Shown here piece by piece: positions 11,739 to 19,469 of a DNA stretch of 52,645 nt. Source of the stretch: Flavobacteriales bacterium (lineage in GTDB: Bacteria > Bacteroidota > Bacteroidia > Flavobacteriales_E > Vicingaceae); NCBI GenBank assembly GCA_026196775.1, contig JAPHUD010000022.1, positions 1 to 52,645 of the forward strand, given 5' to 3'. Below the pieces are notes generated by a model. It searched no databases. It worked only from the letters and a program-made list of their open reading frames with translations, and was not told the DNA's origin. Made by a program: the position numbers and the translations under genes. Each line of letters begins with the position of its first letter. Within the stretch, counting starts at the first letter, position 1.

Positions 11739-12053
11739 ATGGATCAAGATAATCAAGACAACAAGCTCAATATTGAATTAAATGAAGATATTGCTGAAGG
11801 AATTTATTCTAACCTAGCAATTATAAGTCATTCTAATTCTGAATTTGTAATAGATTTTATAAGAGTAATGCCAGGTGTTCCTAAAGCAAAAGTGAAATCA
11901 AGAATACTGATGACACCAGAACATGCTAAAAGACTTTTACATGCTTTACAAGATAATATTGATAAGTTTGAGTCTAAAATGGGTAAAATTAAAGATCCTG
12001 GACCAACAGGAGGAATTCCAATGAACTTTGGAGGTCCAACTGCCGAAGCATAA
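11739..12053 (+). CDS. DUF3467 domain protein
   Basis: This 104-residue acidic protein carries the DUF3467 pattern: IYSNLAIISHSNSEFVIDFI, then PGVPKAKVKSRILMTPEHAK and a Gly/Pro-rich tail. The family is small and widespread, and its function is not established. A position right behind rpoC is common in Bacteroidota, which suggests coordinated expression with RNA polymerase (inference). The 13-base spacing and the terminator 24 bases after the stop make it the last gene of the core operon. Confidence 0.9.
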   Translation: MDQDNQDNKLNIELNEDIAEGIYSNLAIISHSNSEFVIDFIRVMPGVPKAKVKSRILMTPEHAKRLLHALQDNIDKFESKMGKIKDPGPTGGIPMNFGGPTAEA

Positions 12054-12076
12054 TGAATAATTGTTTTTAGTAAATT

Positions 12077-12112
12077 AAAAAAGAGGTTGGAGAAATTCAA
12101 CCTCTTTTTTTT
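12077..12112 (+). terminator. Terminator of the secE-rpoC-DUF3467 operon
   Basis: AGAGGTTG (12082-12089) pairs with CAACCTCT (12098-12105), flanked by an A-run on the left and eight T residues on the right. Extending the A/T pairs gives a long stem. It is well placed 24 bases after the DUF3467 stop. Confidence 0.88.
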
Positions 12113-12120
12113 AGCTCATA

Positions 12121-12153
12121 AAAAAAGCCGAATTAATATTAATTCGGCTTTTT
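12121..12153. terminator. Bidirectional palindromic terminator between the core operon and tRNA-Leu
   Basis: A perfect 16+16 palindrome centred between 12137 and 12138 (arm AAAAAGCCGAATTAAT) has A-runs and T-runs at its ends. It lies seven bases beyond the 3' end of the leftward tRNA-Leu and eight bases after the first terminator, so it can stop transcription from both sides. Confidence 0.85.
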
Positions 12154-12159
12154 ATTTTG

Positions 12160-12241
12160 TACCTGAGATGGGACTCGAACCCACACGTCTTACGACACAC
12201 GCACCTCAAGCGTGCCTGTATACCAATTTCAGCACTCAGGT
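12160..12241 (-). tRNA. tRNA-Leu (GAG)
   Basis: Read on the minus strand, an 82-base cloverleaf has acceptor ACCTGAG (12241-12235) pairing with CTCAGGT (12167-12161) and discriminator A at 12160. The D arm starts TGCTGAAATTGG, as in class II tRNA-Leu. The anticodon stem-loop CACGC-TTGAGGT-GCGTG gives anticodon GAG. A long variable arm and the T arm GGGTTCGAGTCCC follow. CCA is not encoded. Confidence 0.95.
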
Positions 12242-12250
12242 AGGAGCTTA

Positions 12251-12258
12251 CAAAAATA
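12251..12258 (-). promoter_or_regulatory. -7 box for tRNA-Leu
   Basis: On the minus strand the sequence is TATTTTTG, an exact match to the Bacteroidota TAnnTTTG -7 element. It lies nine bases upstream of the tRNA 5' end, so transcription would begin at or very near the mature end. No clear -33 TTG was found at the right distance. Confidence 0.5.
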
Positions 12259-12456
12259 AAACTATAAATGAAAAAATACCGATATTAAAGGATTTAAATT
12301 AAATATTTTCTTTTTGAAAACCTTATTTTCATATTGAAAATGTTGTTTCAAATAAACAAAGTATAAAAAGCTATAGATCAATAAATTGATGGTTGTGGAT
12401 GATTTCTTGGGTGAAAACTTATAAAAAAATTATTAATAACTAAAAACTTAAGAATT

Positions 12457-13089
12457 ATGAAAAAATTAAAATTAATAGTAATTGCGATGTTAGTAGTTAA
12501 TGTGAGTGCTTTTGCACAGGAAGAAGATAATAGGGATAAGATGAGAGTAGGGGCAAAAGTAGGTTTTAATAAAGCTAATATTTATGATGAAAATAGTGAC
12601 GACTTTGTAGCAGACCCTAGGTATGGTTTAGCTGTTGGTGGTTTTATTGCCATACCTATTGGTACTTATTTAGGATTTCACCCAGAGTTAATGTACTCAC
12701 AAAAAGGCTTTAAAGGAGAGGGAACTGTTTTTGGGAGTGAATATAAATTAGAGAGAACAACAAATTATTTAGATGTTCCTTTATTATTAGCTTTTAAACC
12801 ATCTAAAAACTTCACATTAGTAGCAGGTCCTCAATTCTCATATTTATTATCTCGTGAAGATAAATTTACAGGCTTTGGTGTTAACATACAAGATGAACAG
12901 GGTTTTGAAAATGAAAACCTTCGTAAGAATATTATGGGAGCTGTAATAGGGTTAGATATAAATATCAATAATTTTGTAATTGGAGGTCGTGCTTCATGGG
13001 ATTTACAGAATAATCATGGAGATGGAACTTCATCAACACCTCAATATAAAAACATGTTATTGCAAGCTACAGTTGGATTAGCATTTTAA
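12457..13089 (+). CDS. Outer-membrane beta-barrel protein (PorT/OMP_b-brl family type)
   Basis: This 210-residue protein has a signal peptide (MKKLKLIVIAMLVVNVSAFA, cleaved before QEEDN) and then the pattern of the small beta-barrel family common in Bacteroidota. Visible segments are VGAKVGFNKANIYDE, a glycine-rich YGLAVGGFIAIPIG strand pair, FHPELMYSQKGFKGEG, LDVPLLLAFKPSKNFTLVAG and a C-terminal strand ending LQATVGLAF. The final aromatic residue fits an outer-membrane barrel. It probably sits in the outer membrane; the ligand or role is unknown. It stands alone, with 215 bases before it (after tRNA-Leu) showing nothing recognisable and 49 bases after it. Confidence 0.85.
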   Translation: MKKLKLIVIAMLVVNVSAFAQEEDNRDKMRVGAKVGFNKANIYDENSDDFVADPRYGLAVGGFIAIPIGTYLGFHPELMYSQKGFKGEGTVFGSEYKLERTTNYLDVPLLLAFKPSKNFTLVAGPQFSYLLSREDKFTGFGVNIQDEQGFENENLRKNIMGAVIGLDININNFVIGGRASWDLQNNHGDGTSSTPQYKNMLLQATVGLAF

Positions 13090-13138
13090 CTTAGATGCTT
13101 AATAAAATATTATTTACTACTTTTTAAAACAATATGTC

Positions 13139-13294
13139 ATGGGAAATTTATTATATACAATAGCAATTATACTAATTATTTTATGGGTTATAGGATTTGT
13201 AGGTTTTAACCTTGGTTATTTAATTCATGTGCTTTTGGTTATTGCTATAATTGCAGTACTATTAAGAATTATTAGAGGAAATAAACCGTTTTAG
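13139..13294 (+). CDS. Small hydrophobic membrane protein, lmo0937/DUF5670 type
   Basis: A 51-residue protein begins MGNLLYTIAIILIILWVIGF and ends RIIRGNKPF. Two hydrophobic segments (about residues 4-21 and 27-43) are separated by NLGYLIH. The layout of two helices joined by a Gly/Asn turn and followed by a basic RxxRG tail matches the lmo0937 family of roughly 50-residue membrane proteins, often induced by stress; no function is established. The start is ATG at 13139, 49 bases after the beta-barrel gene. A strong terminator follows nine bases after the stop. Confidence 0.8.
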   Translation: MGNLLYTIAIILIILWVIGFVGFNLGYLIHVLLVIAIIAVLLRIIRGNKPF

Positions 13295-13302
13295 TTAAGA
13301 GT

Positions 13303-13350
13303 AAAAAACAAAAAAGCTCTGAAGTTTAAACTTCAGAGCTTTTTTGTTTT
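13303..13350. terminator. Long palindromic terminator after the small membrane protein
   Basis: A 24+24 palindrome centred at 13326/13327 contains AAAAAGCTCTGAAGTTT and its complement, followed by GTTTTT. It is symmetric enough to work on both strands. It ends the beta-barrel / small-protein unit, and a leftward reading would meet it after the LytTR gene at 13519. Confidence 0.85.
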
Positions 13351-13518
13351 TCTGTGACCTGGCTGGGGTTTCACCTATATCATTTAAACGCAATGTTTTC
13401 GTATGTTTTATATACATGATTTGTTTTTAGTGAAAAAATAATGAAATTAATTCAAAAACAAATCTAATAAATTTATAATCATTATTTCAAATTTTCTAAT
13501 AAAAAGGTAAAATCAAAT
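13351..13518. other. Intergenic stretch with a possible tRNA 3'-end remnant
   Basis: The first 30 bases (TGTGACCTGGCTGGGGTTTC) resemble the reverse complement of the acceptor/T-arm side of a tRNA, but the T-loop and the anticodon arm cannot be completed. The rest is AT-rich with no gene. This may be a decayed tRNA end or chance. Confidence 0.2.
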
Positions 13519-13980
13519 TTATTTTAAAATTCTATCTATAACAGACAAAAATTCACATTTTCTTCTTCTGGATATCTCAAAAGAGTCGTTATTATTCATA
13601 ATGATTTGATTACTTTTTTTGCTGAACGAATGTATTTTATGAGTATTTATAAGTACGCTTTTGTTTATTTTAAAGAAAAAATAATCATCTAATAATGCTT
13701 CAAATTCTCTAATTGATTTAGTAGCCAAAATAATATTATGCCTTTCTGTTATTACATTAGTATAAGATTGATTCGCTTTAAAATATTGTATTTGATTAAT
13801 AGGAACAAAATTAATTTTAGAAATGCCTTTTATCGGTATAGTTGAAGATTGTCGAATCTTTAATAGTTCTTGTACTTGAGACTCAAGTAAGCAAATTTTT
13901 TGCAAATTATTATCTATTGCTTCTTGTAATTCTTTAATATGAATTCGTGCATTTTGTATATTATTTAAGAAATCTGTCAT
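13519..13980 (-). CDS. LytTR DNA-binding domain protein without receiver domain
   Basis: This 153-residue protein has an N-terminal coiled-coil-like segment (about residues 1-45, rich in Leu/Gln/Glu) and then a LytTR domain. In it KINFVPINQIQYFKANQSYTNVI corresponds to the first strands, and FFKINKSVLINTHKI followed by ISRRRKCEFL corresponds to the DNA-contacting loops and last strand. It lacks the phosphoacceptor receiver of LytR/AgrA regulators, so control must be by level, dimerisation or a partner. It diverges from a second LytTR gene at 14212, with the proposed operator between. The two proteins align over the whole LytTR part, suggesting duplication. Confidence 0.85.
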   Translation of the reverse strand: MTDFLNNIQNARIHIKELQEAIDNNLQKICLLESQVQELLKIRQSSTIPIKGISKINFVPINQIQYFKANQSYTNVITERHNIILATKSIREFEALLDDYFFFKINKSVLINTHKIHSFSKKSNQIIMNNNDSFEISRRRKCEFLSVIDRILK

Positions 13981-14025
13981 CAGGGTGCTAATATATAATG
14001 TTTTAATTTAAAATAAAATACGCAT

Positions 14026-14058
14026 AAATACTTAGTTATATAGGTAAAAATACTTAGT
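14026..14058. promoter_or_regulatory. Direct repeat in the LytTR-LytTR divergent region
   Basis: The 11-mer AAATACTTAGT occurs at 14026-14036 and at 14048-14058, a spacing of 22 bp, about two helical turns. It lies 45-78 bases upstream of the leftward LytTR gene and is distinct from the ACCGTT repeats. It may be a second operator or an activator site. Confidence 0.45.
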
Positions 14059-14097
14059 GTTAAATTTTTTAATTCTGGGTGTTTTGAAAAAATAATG

Positions 14098-14127
14098 ACC
14101 GTTCATCGGTCAAAATAGACCGTTAGT
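14098..14127. promoter_or_regulatory. LytTR-type operator: two 9-bp direct repeats
   Basis: ACCGTTCAT (14098-14106) and ACCGTTAGT (14119-14127) both match the published LytTR consensus [TA][AC][CA]GTTN[AG][TG]. They are separated by exactly 12 bp (21-bp period), as required for this domain. The first half also forms the inverted repeat GACCG-TTCAT-CGGTC. The site is 85 bp upstream of the rightward LytTR gene and 118 bp from the leftward one, so either or both could bind it. Confidence 0.75.
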
Positions 14128-14211
14128 TAGATGGATTGACCATTTTTTTGATTTTAAAATCTTTTCATTTACGTTTGGGCTATATTTTAACATTATTTTG
14201 TTCATAATTTT

Positions 14212-14691
14212 TTGATACTACTTAAAGAAAATAACGAAACAATAGTTCTGCAAAAAAAATTAGTAGAATTAGAAAAGTTATTGGCTCAAACTAAAAAAAA
14301 GCTTCATTATGAAGCTGAATACAACAAACAGTTAGAAGCTATTTTAGAGGAAGAGCATCCTGTTAAAAAGTCAAAAATTATTACCATTAAAAGTGCCACT
14401 AAAATAGAGTTTGTAAATGTAGATGATATAATATGTTGCGATGCTGATGAAGTTTATACACATGTTCGGTTAAATGATAACAGAAGGATTACGGTAGCAA
14501 AGACATTGAGTTCATTTGAAACCCTATTAGAAGGACACGATTTTTTTAGAATAAGTAAGAGCCATATTATTAACCCGAGTTATATGATAACATTATATAA
14601 AGACCGAAATCAAATCCTATTACAAGGAAATATTGTATTAGATATTGCTAGAAGAAGAAGGGTAGAGTTTTTGAAAATACTTAAACATTAA
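14212..14691 (+). CDS. LytTR DNA-binding domain protein, probable regulator of the downstream surface locus
   Basis: This 159-residue protein has a coiled-coil N-terminus (KKLVELEKLLAQTKKKLHYE) and a C-terminal LytTR domain. The domain is recognised by KIEFVNVDDIICCDADEVYTHV, then FFRISKSHIINPSYM and the basic RRRRVEFLKI end. There is no receiver domain. The only usable start is TTG at 14212, because no in-frame ATG occurs before the LytTR core; this makes expression potentially weak. The gene ends 44 bases before a long same-strand array of secreted proteins and probably drives or is cotranscribed with it (inference). Its upstream region holds the LytTR-type operator, suggesting autoregulation. 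Confidence 0.82.
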   Translation: MILLKENNETIVLQKKLVELEKLLAQTKKKLHYEAEYNKQLEAILEEEHPVKKSKIITIKSATKIEFVNVDDIICCDADEVYTHVRLNDNRRITVAKTLSSFETLLEGHDFFRISKSHIINPSYMITLYKDRNQILLQGNIVLDIARRRRVEFLKILKH

Positions 14692-14735
14692 CAATAAATA
14701 ATTAAACCCATATTAATAATCTAAACATTCATAAA

Positions 14736-15158
14736 ATGAAAAAAACAAAACAAATTTTACTATTGAGCTTATTGCTGATTTGTTCAATTAATTCTTTCTC
14801 ACAACAAATAGTAGTAGGAGAAAAAGACACTATAGCAAATATAAGTTCATCAGGAATAGTAACAGATGCAATGAACAATCAAATAGGTGAAATTACTTCA
14901 TCAGGAGTAATAAAAAATGCACAAGGAGAAACTTTAGGAAATATTGTTGGCAATGAGTTTAAAGATGTATCAGGATTTGTAAGAGGAGAAAAAGTAGTAG
15001 CAGGAAGCGAAACTCAAATTAAAGTAGGTGGAGAAGTGATTATAGCAACTGTTCAGTCAGGAAATAAAATAATAGACACCCATACTAGTCAAGTATTAAT
15101 AAATTCAGTAGGAGCTGTAAGTGAAACACAACTCATTGCTTATTTCTTATTTTTTTAA
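14736..15158 (+). CDS. Secreted 5-fold beta-flower-like repeat protein
   Basis: This 140-residue protein has a signal peptide (MKKTKQILLLSLLLICSINSFS) followed by short repeats. ISSSGIVTDAMNNQIGEI and ITSSGVIKNAQGETLGNI show the repeated pattern I-x-SSG-(I/V)-(V/I)-x-(D/N)-A-x-(N/G)-x-x-(I/L)-G. It ends in a hydrophobic LIAYFLFF. This combination (blade-like repeats and a C-terminal aromatic stretch) is what Bacteroidota 5-fold beta-flower proteins look like. Function is not established; it is probably periplasmic or surface-exposed. It is the first secreted product after the LytTR gene, 21 bases before the YadA-head-like gene. Confidence 0.7.
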   Translation: MKKTKQILLLSLLLICSINSFSQQIVVGEKDTIANISSSGIVTDAMNNQIGEITSSGVIKNAQGETLGNIVGNEFKDVSGFVRGEKVVAGSETQIKVGGEVIIATVQSGNKIIDTHTSQVLINSVGAVSETQLIAYFLFF

Positions 15159-15179
15159 CACTAATTAAAATTTACAAAG

Positions 15180-16283
15180 ATGAAAAAATTTATATATGTA
15201 TCAGGACTAATTACTTGTGTATTGCTTTTAAACTTAAATGAAATAAAAGCTCAGATATATTTTGGCACAAACACCCTTAGTGCAACCGGTAGTGCATTAG
15301 GTACAAGTAATACATCAAATGCTTCTTATACTTTCGCTTCGGGAATAGGAAATAGTGTTACCGGTAATTATAGTATGTCAACAGGATATTATTCTCAAGC
15401 AGGAGGTCATTATAGTGTTTCTATGGGAGTTCAAGCGTATGCAAACGGATATGTATCTTTTGCTATAGGAAATCGATCAAGAGCTACAGGATATGAAGCA
15501 TATTCTTTTGGATCGTATGCTAGAGCAGAAGGTACTCACTCTTATTCCATAGGAAGACAATCTATTGTTACAGGAGGTAATGCTTACGCTTTTGGATATT
15601 ATTCAGGTGGTTCTGGAGATTATGCTTTTTCAATAGGTAGTTACTCAACAGCAAATGCAAATAATTCTTATTCAATTGGAGATTATGTCAGCACATCAAG
15701 TACTAACTCAATGACGATAGGTAGAGGGATAAACACTTCAAATAAGTTGAACAACAACCAATCTAATACCCTAATGGTAGGCTTTAATAGTGATACTGCT
15801 ACATTTTTTGTAGGACCATCAACAGGACTAGGAACATTCGGAAAAGTAGGGATAGCCACTAGTAGCCCAATAAGAACATTTGATGTAAACGGTATGTCTC
15901 ATTTTTCTGATACCATGAGCATAGGAACCAGCAAAACAAACGGTTCTATGTTAGCAGTAGCAGGTAAAATAAGTGCCGAAGAAGTAGAAATCAGCCTCAC
16001 AACTACCTGGCCCGATTTTGTTTTTAGCTCATCTTACGAATTAAGTACACTTGCTCAGGTAGAAGAATATATTAACCAATACAGTCATTTACCCAATGTG
16101 CCTTCAGCCGATGAGGTAGCAGAAAAAGGAATTAACATAGCAGAAATGGATGCTATTTTATTACAAAAAATAGAAGAATTAACACTTTATGCTATTGCTC
16201 AACAAAAACAAATTGATGAACAGAAAAAATTAATTGAAGAGCAAAGTAAATTAGTTGAAGCGTTAATCAAAGAGAAAAAATAA
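15180..16283 (+). CDS. Surface/tail-fibre-like protein with YadA-head repeats and a peptidase-S74-type tail motif
   Basis: This 367-residue protein has a signal peptide (ending EIKAQ). Residues 40-185 are about ten left-handed beta-roll repeats of the YadA head/Hep_Hag type, for example SVSMGVQAYANGYVSFAIGN and AYSFGSYARAEGTHSYSIGR, alternating small residues with G. The C-terminal third contains the Bacteroidota fibre tail signature YELSTLAQVEEYINQYSHLP followed by NVPSADEVAEKGINIAEMDA, then a coiled coil (about residues 320-367) of repeated EQxKLIEE. It is likely a trimeric fibrous adhesin-like surface protein; how it is anchored is unclear, since no YadA membrane anchor is present. Confidence 0.75.
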   Translation: MKKFIYVSGLITCVLLLNLNEIKAQIYFGTNTLSATGSALGTSNTSNASYTFASGIGNSVTGNYSMSTGYYSQAGGHYSVSMGVQAYANGYVSFAIGNRSRATGYEAYSFGSYARAEGTHSYSIGRQSIVTGGNAYAFGYYSGGSGDYAFSIGSYSTANANNSYSIGDYVSTSSTNSMTIGRGINTSNKLNNNQSNTLMVGFNSDTATFFVGPSTGLGTFGKVGIATSSPIRTFDVNGMSHFSDTMSIGTSKTNGSMLAVAGKISAEEVEISLTTTWPDFVFSSSYELSTLAQVEEYINQYSHLPNVPSADEVAEKGINIAEMDAILLQKIEELTLYAIAQQKQIDEQKKLIEEQSKLVEALIKEKK

Positions 16284-16327
16284 TTACTCAACTATTTTAT
16301 TAGTTGGCAAACCATAAATCTAAGTAA

Positions 16328-18310
16328 ATGTTTAAATTATACACTTATTTCCTTAGTTGCTTATTTTTAATAGTTGCTTCTAACACTTTTGGACAAGCAA
16401 TAAAAACGCTTGACCAACCTGAATCAGGCAATAAAATTCACATAGCGACAGAAAAAATTAGGTTTATGCCTGGTTATAACTACATTTCTGTAGGAACAGA
16501 TAGTATGTGGGCTTATATATCAACATTAATTGTTGACCATAATACTACTCAAGAAACCCCTGATACCTTAGGAAGCATAGAGTTAATACCAACAAGTGGA
16601 ACAGACCCTTATTATTATTACTATTGGAGCGATGGAAATCAATCTCAAAATAGATATGGTTTAGAGTCTGGGCTATATAGTGTTACCATTGTTGACACTA
16701 TTATGGATTCTGTTAGTTTGGTAATACCTGTCGATGTGAAAGTTCAACTTGCAGATTCCCAAGGAGTAACTTTCAATAATCGTTATTTAGAAAAAACAGC
16801 AGCTGATGGTTGGGGTACAGGAAAAATGAGTTTTTCAAATACAGTAAAAGGAGATGGATCAGTAAGAGTTGAAGTTGTTAATACTAACAAGGAATGGGCT
16901 TTTGGATATAGATTATCAGCTAATGCTCAAGCAGTTTATTATGATAGTTTAGATTATGGATTTTATGTCAATAGTGGAAATACGTTATATACATGGAATA
17001 AATCAACTAGTTCATTAACCAATGTAGGTACTGTTGCATCAGGAGATATTTTGAGCATAGAAAGAGAAGGAGGATTAGTAATATTTAAGAAAAATGATAA
17101 TTTAATCAGTGAAGTAAGTGTTAGTGTTAACAACGAATATCGACTTGATTTTTCCATGTATTCTAACCAAGCCAAGATTAAAATTTATGTTATTAATTTT
17201 TTATTTTGGCCCAGACCAAAACCTATAATCACCCATTTAAATTGTTATGAATCTTCTACCGGAGCAATAGATATATTTCTTTCAGGTAATATAAATGGTA
17301 TTACAGGATTTGAGTGGTCTACTCCTGGCAGTCCATTTACTTGGGCGACTCAAAACATTTCAGGACTTGCTCCGGGAGAATATACGTTAACTATTTTTTA
17401 CGGAGCAAGTGCAGCACTAACCCGCAAATATTATGTGGGGTATGAAGTGGAATGGAAAAATGTTTTTGAAGCTACAACAACCGGTAATTCCATAACAAAA
17501 ACAACTGCCAATGGTTATGGAACTAGCGGTGCTTCTTCTATAAATGTATTAAGAACTAATCAAAGCGGTTGGATAGAATTTAAAGTCCCCCAACACCTAA
17601 ATCATTTTACGGTAGGTTTTGCTGGTATAGATGCTGATCAAGACCCAAACGCTATTGAATACGGGCTTACTTTTTTTTATATCCCTTTTGGTACGTTTGG
17701 TACATTTAATTTATTTGGAGTTATTGAAAATGGAACTATTGTTCCTAATACTGTTACATCTTATAATACAAATGAAGCATTTAAAATAGATTATTATCCA
17801 TCTTCTAATCCCGTACCAGGAAATTATGGAACGATTACCTATTCGAGAGCACACGCTGCTTTTTTGAATTGGTACACGATACCTCCACCAAACAATCACG
17901 TCTCTACAATCATTAATTCACCTCCGGGCAAGTTTTTATTAGACATAGCATTATCTGAACAAGGAAAAGGAATAACCGATGTGAACACTTCTTTTGGATG
18001 CCCTCCCCCTGGATATGCTATATTGGATAGAAAATTAAATGCAGGGTTTTATTCAACAGTAAAACAACACCTGTGGTTTCAATATAACGAAGAATATAGT
18101 AACACTTCAGTACTTAATGCAGTGGTGTATGGTGAAAATCAAACTGTAGTGCATACTATTCCCTCCCAAACCATTACAAAGGTCGGTGCTAATTATTATG
18201 ATTTAGATTTAACCATGTTATCGCCTGTTTTAAATTCGAATAAATTTTATGTGTTGGAAGTAACTAATAGTAAAAACGAGAAATTTTTGTTACGATTTCT
18301 TTATCAATAA
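16328..18310 (+). CDS. Large secreted SprB-repeat protein
   Basis: This 660-residue protein has a signal peptide (MFKLYTYFLSCLFLIVASNTFG). A SprB repeat lies near residues 304-357, recognised by CYESSTGAIDIFLSG and ISGLAPGEYTLTI. A partial second copy lies near residues 80-130 (GSIELIPTSG, GLYSVTIVD). The rest is beta-rich, with two lectin-like or jelly-roll-like stretches (for example around GWGTGKMSFSNTVKG and GYGTSGASSINV, which resemble each other). SprB repeats are found in surface adhesins of gliding Bacteroidota. No type IX C-terminal sorting domain is visible. It lies 44 bases after the fibre gene and seven bases before the OmpH-like gene. Confidence 0.7.
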   Translation: MFKLYTYFLSCLFLIVASNTFGQAIKTLDQPESGNKIHIATEKIRFMPGYNYISVGTDSMWAYISTLIVDHNTTQETPDTLGSIELIPTSGTDPYYYYYWSDGNQSQNRYGLESGLYSVTIVDTIMDSVSLVIPVDVKVQLADSQGVTFNNRYLEKTAADGWGTGKMSFSNTVKGDGSVRVEVVNTNKEWAFGYRLSANAQAVYYDSLDYGFYVNSGNTLYTWNKSTSSLTNVGTVASGDILSIEREGGLVIFKKNDNLISEVSVSVNNEYRLDFSMYSNQAKIKIYVINFLFWPRPKPIITHLNCYESSTGAIDIFLSGNINGITGFEWSTPGSPFTWATQNISGLAPGEYTLTIFYGASAALTRKYYVGYEVEWKNVFEATTTGNSITKTTANGYGTSGASSINVLRTNQSGWIEFKVPQHLNHFTVGFAGIDADQDPNAIEYGLTFFYIPFGTFGTFNLFGVIENGTIVPNTVTSYNTNEAFKIDYYPSSNPVPGNYGTITYSRAHAAFLNWYTIPPPNNHVSTIINSPPGKFLLDIALSEQGKGITDVNTSFGCPPPGYAILDRKLNAGFYSTVKQHLWFQYNEEYSNTSVLNAVVYGENQTVVHTIPSQTITKVGANYYDLDLTMLSPVLNSNKFYVLEVTNSKNEKFLLRFLYQ

Positions 18311-18317
18311 ATAAAAA

Positions 18318-18866
18318 ATGAAGATACAAAAGCCTATCATAATTATTATTTCTTTAGCAATTATATTGCTTCTAACAGCAGGAGTTACGATTTCTTTATA
18401 CAGTTCGATAACTCAGCCAAAAATTGCTTATGTTCAAACAGATAAAGTATACAATGAATTTATCTATAAAAAAGAGTTAGAAGTAAAATATGAAGAAGTA
18501 TTGAGTTACAGAAAGAGAATTCTGGATAGTTTAGAAATACATATAAATGCTATCTCCGTCAATATTCAAAACTCAGAGCATAAAAGAGAAGAAAATATAC
18601 AAAACTATCAATATTTGGTAATGCAGTATCAAGAGAAAAAAAAGACTTTTGAAGAAGATAATCAAAAAATGCTGCAAAATTACACAGAACAAATATGGTC
18701 TCAACTTAATAAATATGTAGAAGAATATGGAAACGCTGAGAAAATAGATTTTATATATGGAGCAAATGGTTCAGGCAGTGTAATGCATGCCAATAAAGTG
18801 TACGATGAAACGGAAAAATTAATTACTTACGTTAATGAACGTTATCAGGGAGGAGCATTAAAATGA
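18318..18866 (+). CDS. OmpH/Skp-like periplasmic chaperone, membrane-anchored
   Basis: This 182-residue protein has an N-terminal hydrophobic helix (about residues 5-27), then KIAYVQTDKVYNEFIYKKEL, a long coiled-coil tentacle region (about residues 50-120) and the closing motif IDFIYGANGSGSVMHANKVYDETEKLITYVNERY. That last part matches the OmpH/Skp family end, where the trimer body closes. Such proteins hold unfolded outer-membrane or surface proteins in the periplasm. In this array it could chaperone the giant Rhs-like products (inference). Its stop overlaps the next start by ATGA (18863-18866). Confidence 0.8.
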   Translation: MKIQKPIIIIISLAIILLLTAGVTISLYSSITQPKIAYVQTDKVYNEFIYKKELEVKYEEVLSYRKRILDSLEIHINAISVNIQNSEHKREENIQNYQYLVMQYQEKKKTFEEDNQKMLQNYTEQIWSQLNKYVEEYGNAEKIDFIYGANGSGSVMHANKVYDETEKLITYVNERYQGGALK

Positions 18867-19468
18867 TAAAGACAAAATATTATATATTAATTTTTTGGAG
18901 TAGCATAATGTTATTGTCTTGTGCACAAAAAGAAGTAACAGTAGGTGAATATTTGAATTGGGTTAAAAATCCTGAAAATGGACTTGTTGTGAGTAAAGAA
19001 TTTGAAAATTACAAAATTAGTCTGTTTTATAAACCTGTTGAATTCATTGCTATTAATGAACAAAGGACAACATCTATAGACACTACACTTTTTTTTAATC
19101 GTTTAAAACAATTGGAGGAATTTCAATATTATACCTTAAAAATAGAAAGTTTAACAGGAGAAGATGTATTGAAAACAAACATTTCAACAGAGCAGGAATA
19201 TTTTGATAGGCTGTATTATTTCACTGATGTGCTTGAATATGATTTGATGTTAGAAGAAAACAAGGATACCTTATCCTGTCAATTATGTCATTTTGAACGA
19301 AATTATGGTGTTGCACCTTATAACAATATAGATTTAGGCTTTACGAGTTCCGAAATACAAACAGACAAAACACTTGTTTTTAATGATCAAGTATTGGGTC
19401 TCGGAAAAATCAAACTCAAAATAGCTAAAAAAGACATTGATAATATACCTAAAATAAAACTTAATTAA
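18863..19468 (+). CDS. Lipoprotein of unknown function
   Basis: This 201-residue protein has a lipobox, MIKTKYYILIFWSSIMLLSC, with the acylated Cys at residue 20. The mature part begins AQKEVTVGEYLNWVKNPENG and contains a second Cys pair (CQLCHFE, near residues 139-142). No known domain was recognised. It overlaps the OmpH-like gene by four bases and is one base before the 2094-residue gene, so translation is probably coupled. It may act as an outer-membrane anchor or partner for the giant proteins (inference). Confidence 0.72.
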   Translation: MIKTKYYILIFWSSIMLLSCAQKEVTVGEYLNWVKNPENGLVVSKEFENYKISLFYKPVEFIAINEQRTTSIDTTLFFNRLKQLEEFQYYTLKIESLTGEDVLKTNISTEQEYFDRLYYFTDVLEYDLMLEENKDTLSCQLCHFERNYGVAPYNNIDLGFTSSEIQTDKTLVFNDQVLGLGKIKLKIAKKDIDNIPKIKLN

Positions 19469-19469
19469 T

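Noticed and set aside
12087..12302. Rightward frame of 71 codons across the terminators
   Set aside because: It runs through two terminators and antisense to tRNA-Leu. Composition is not protein-like.
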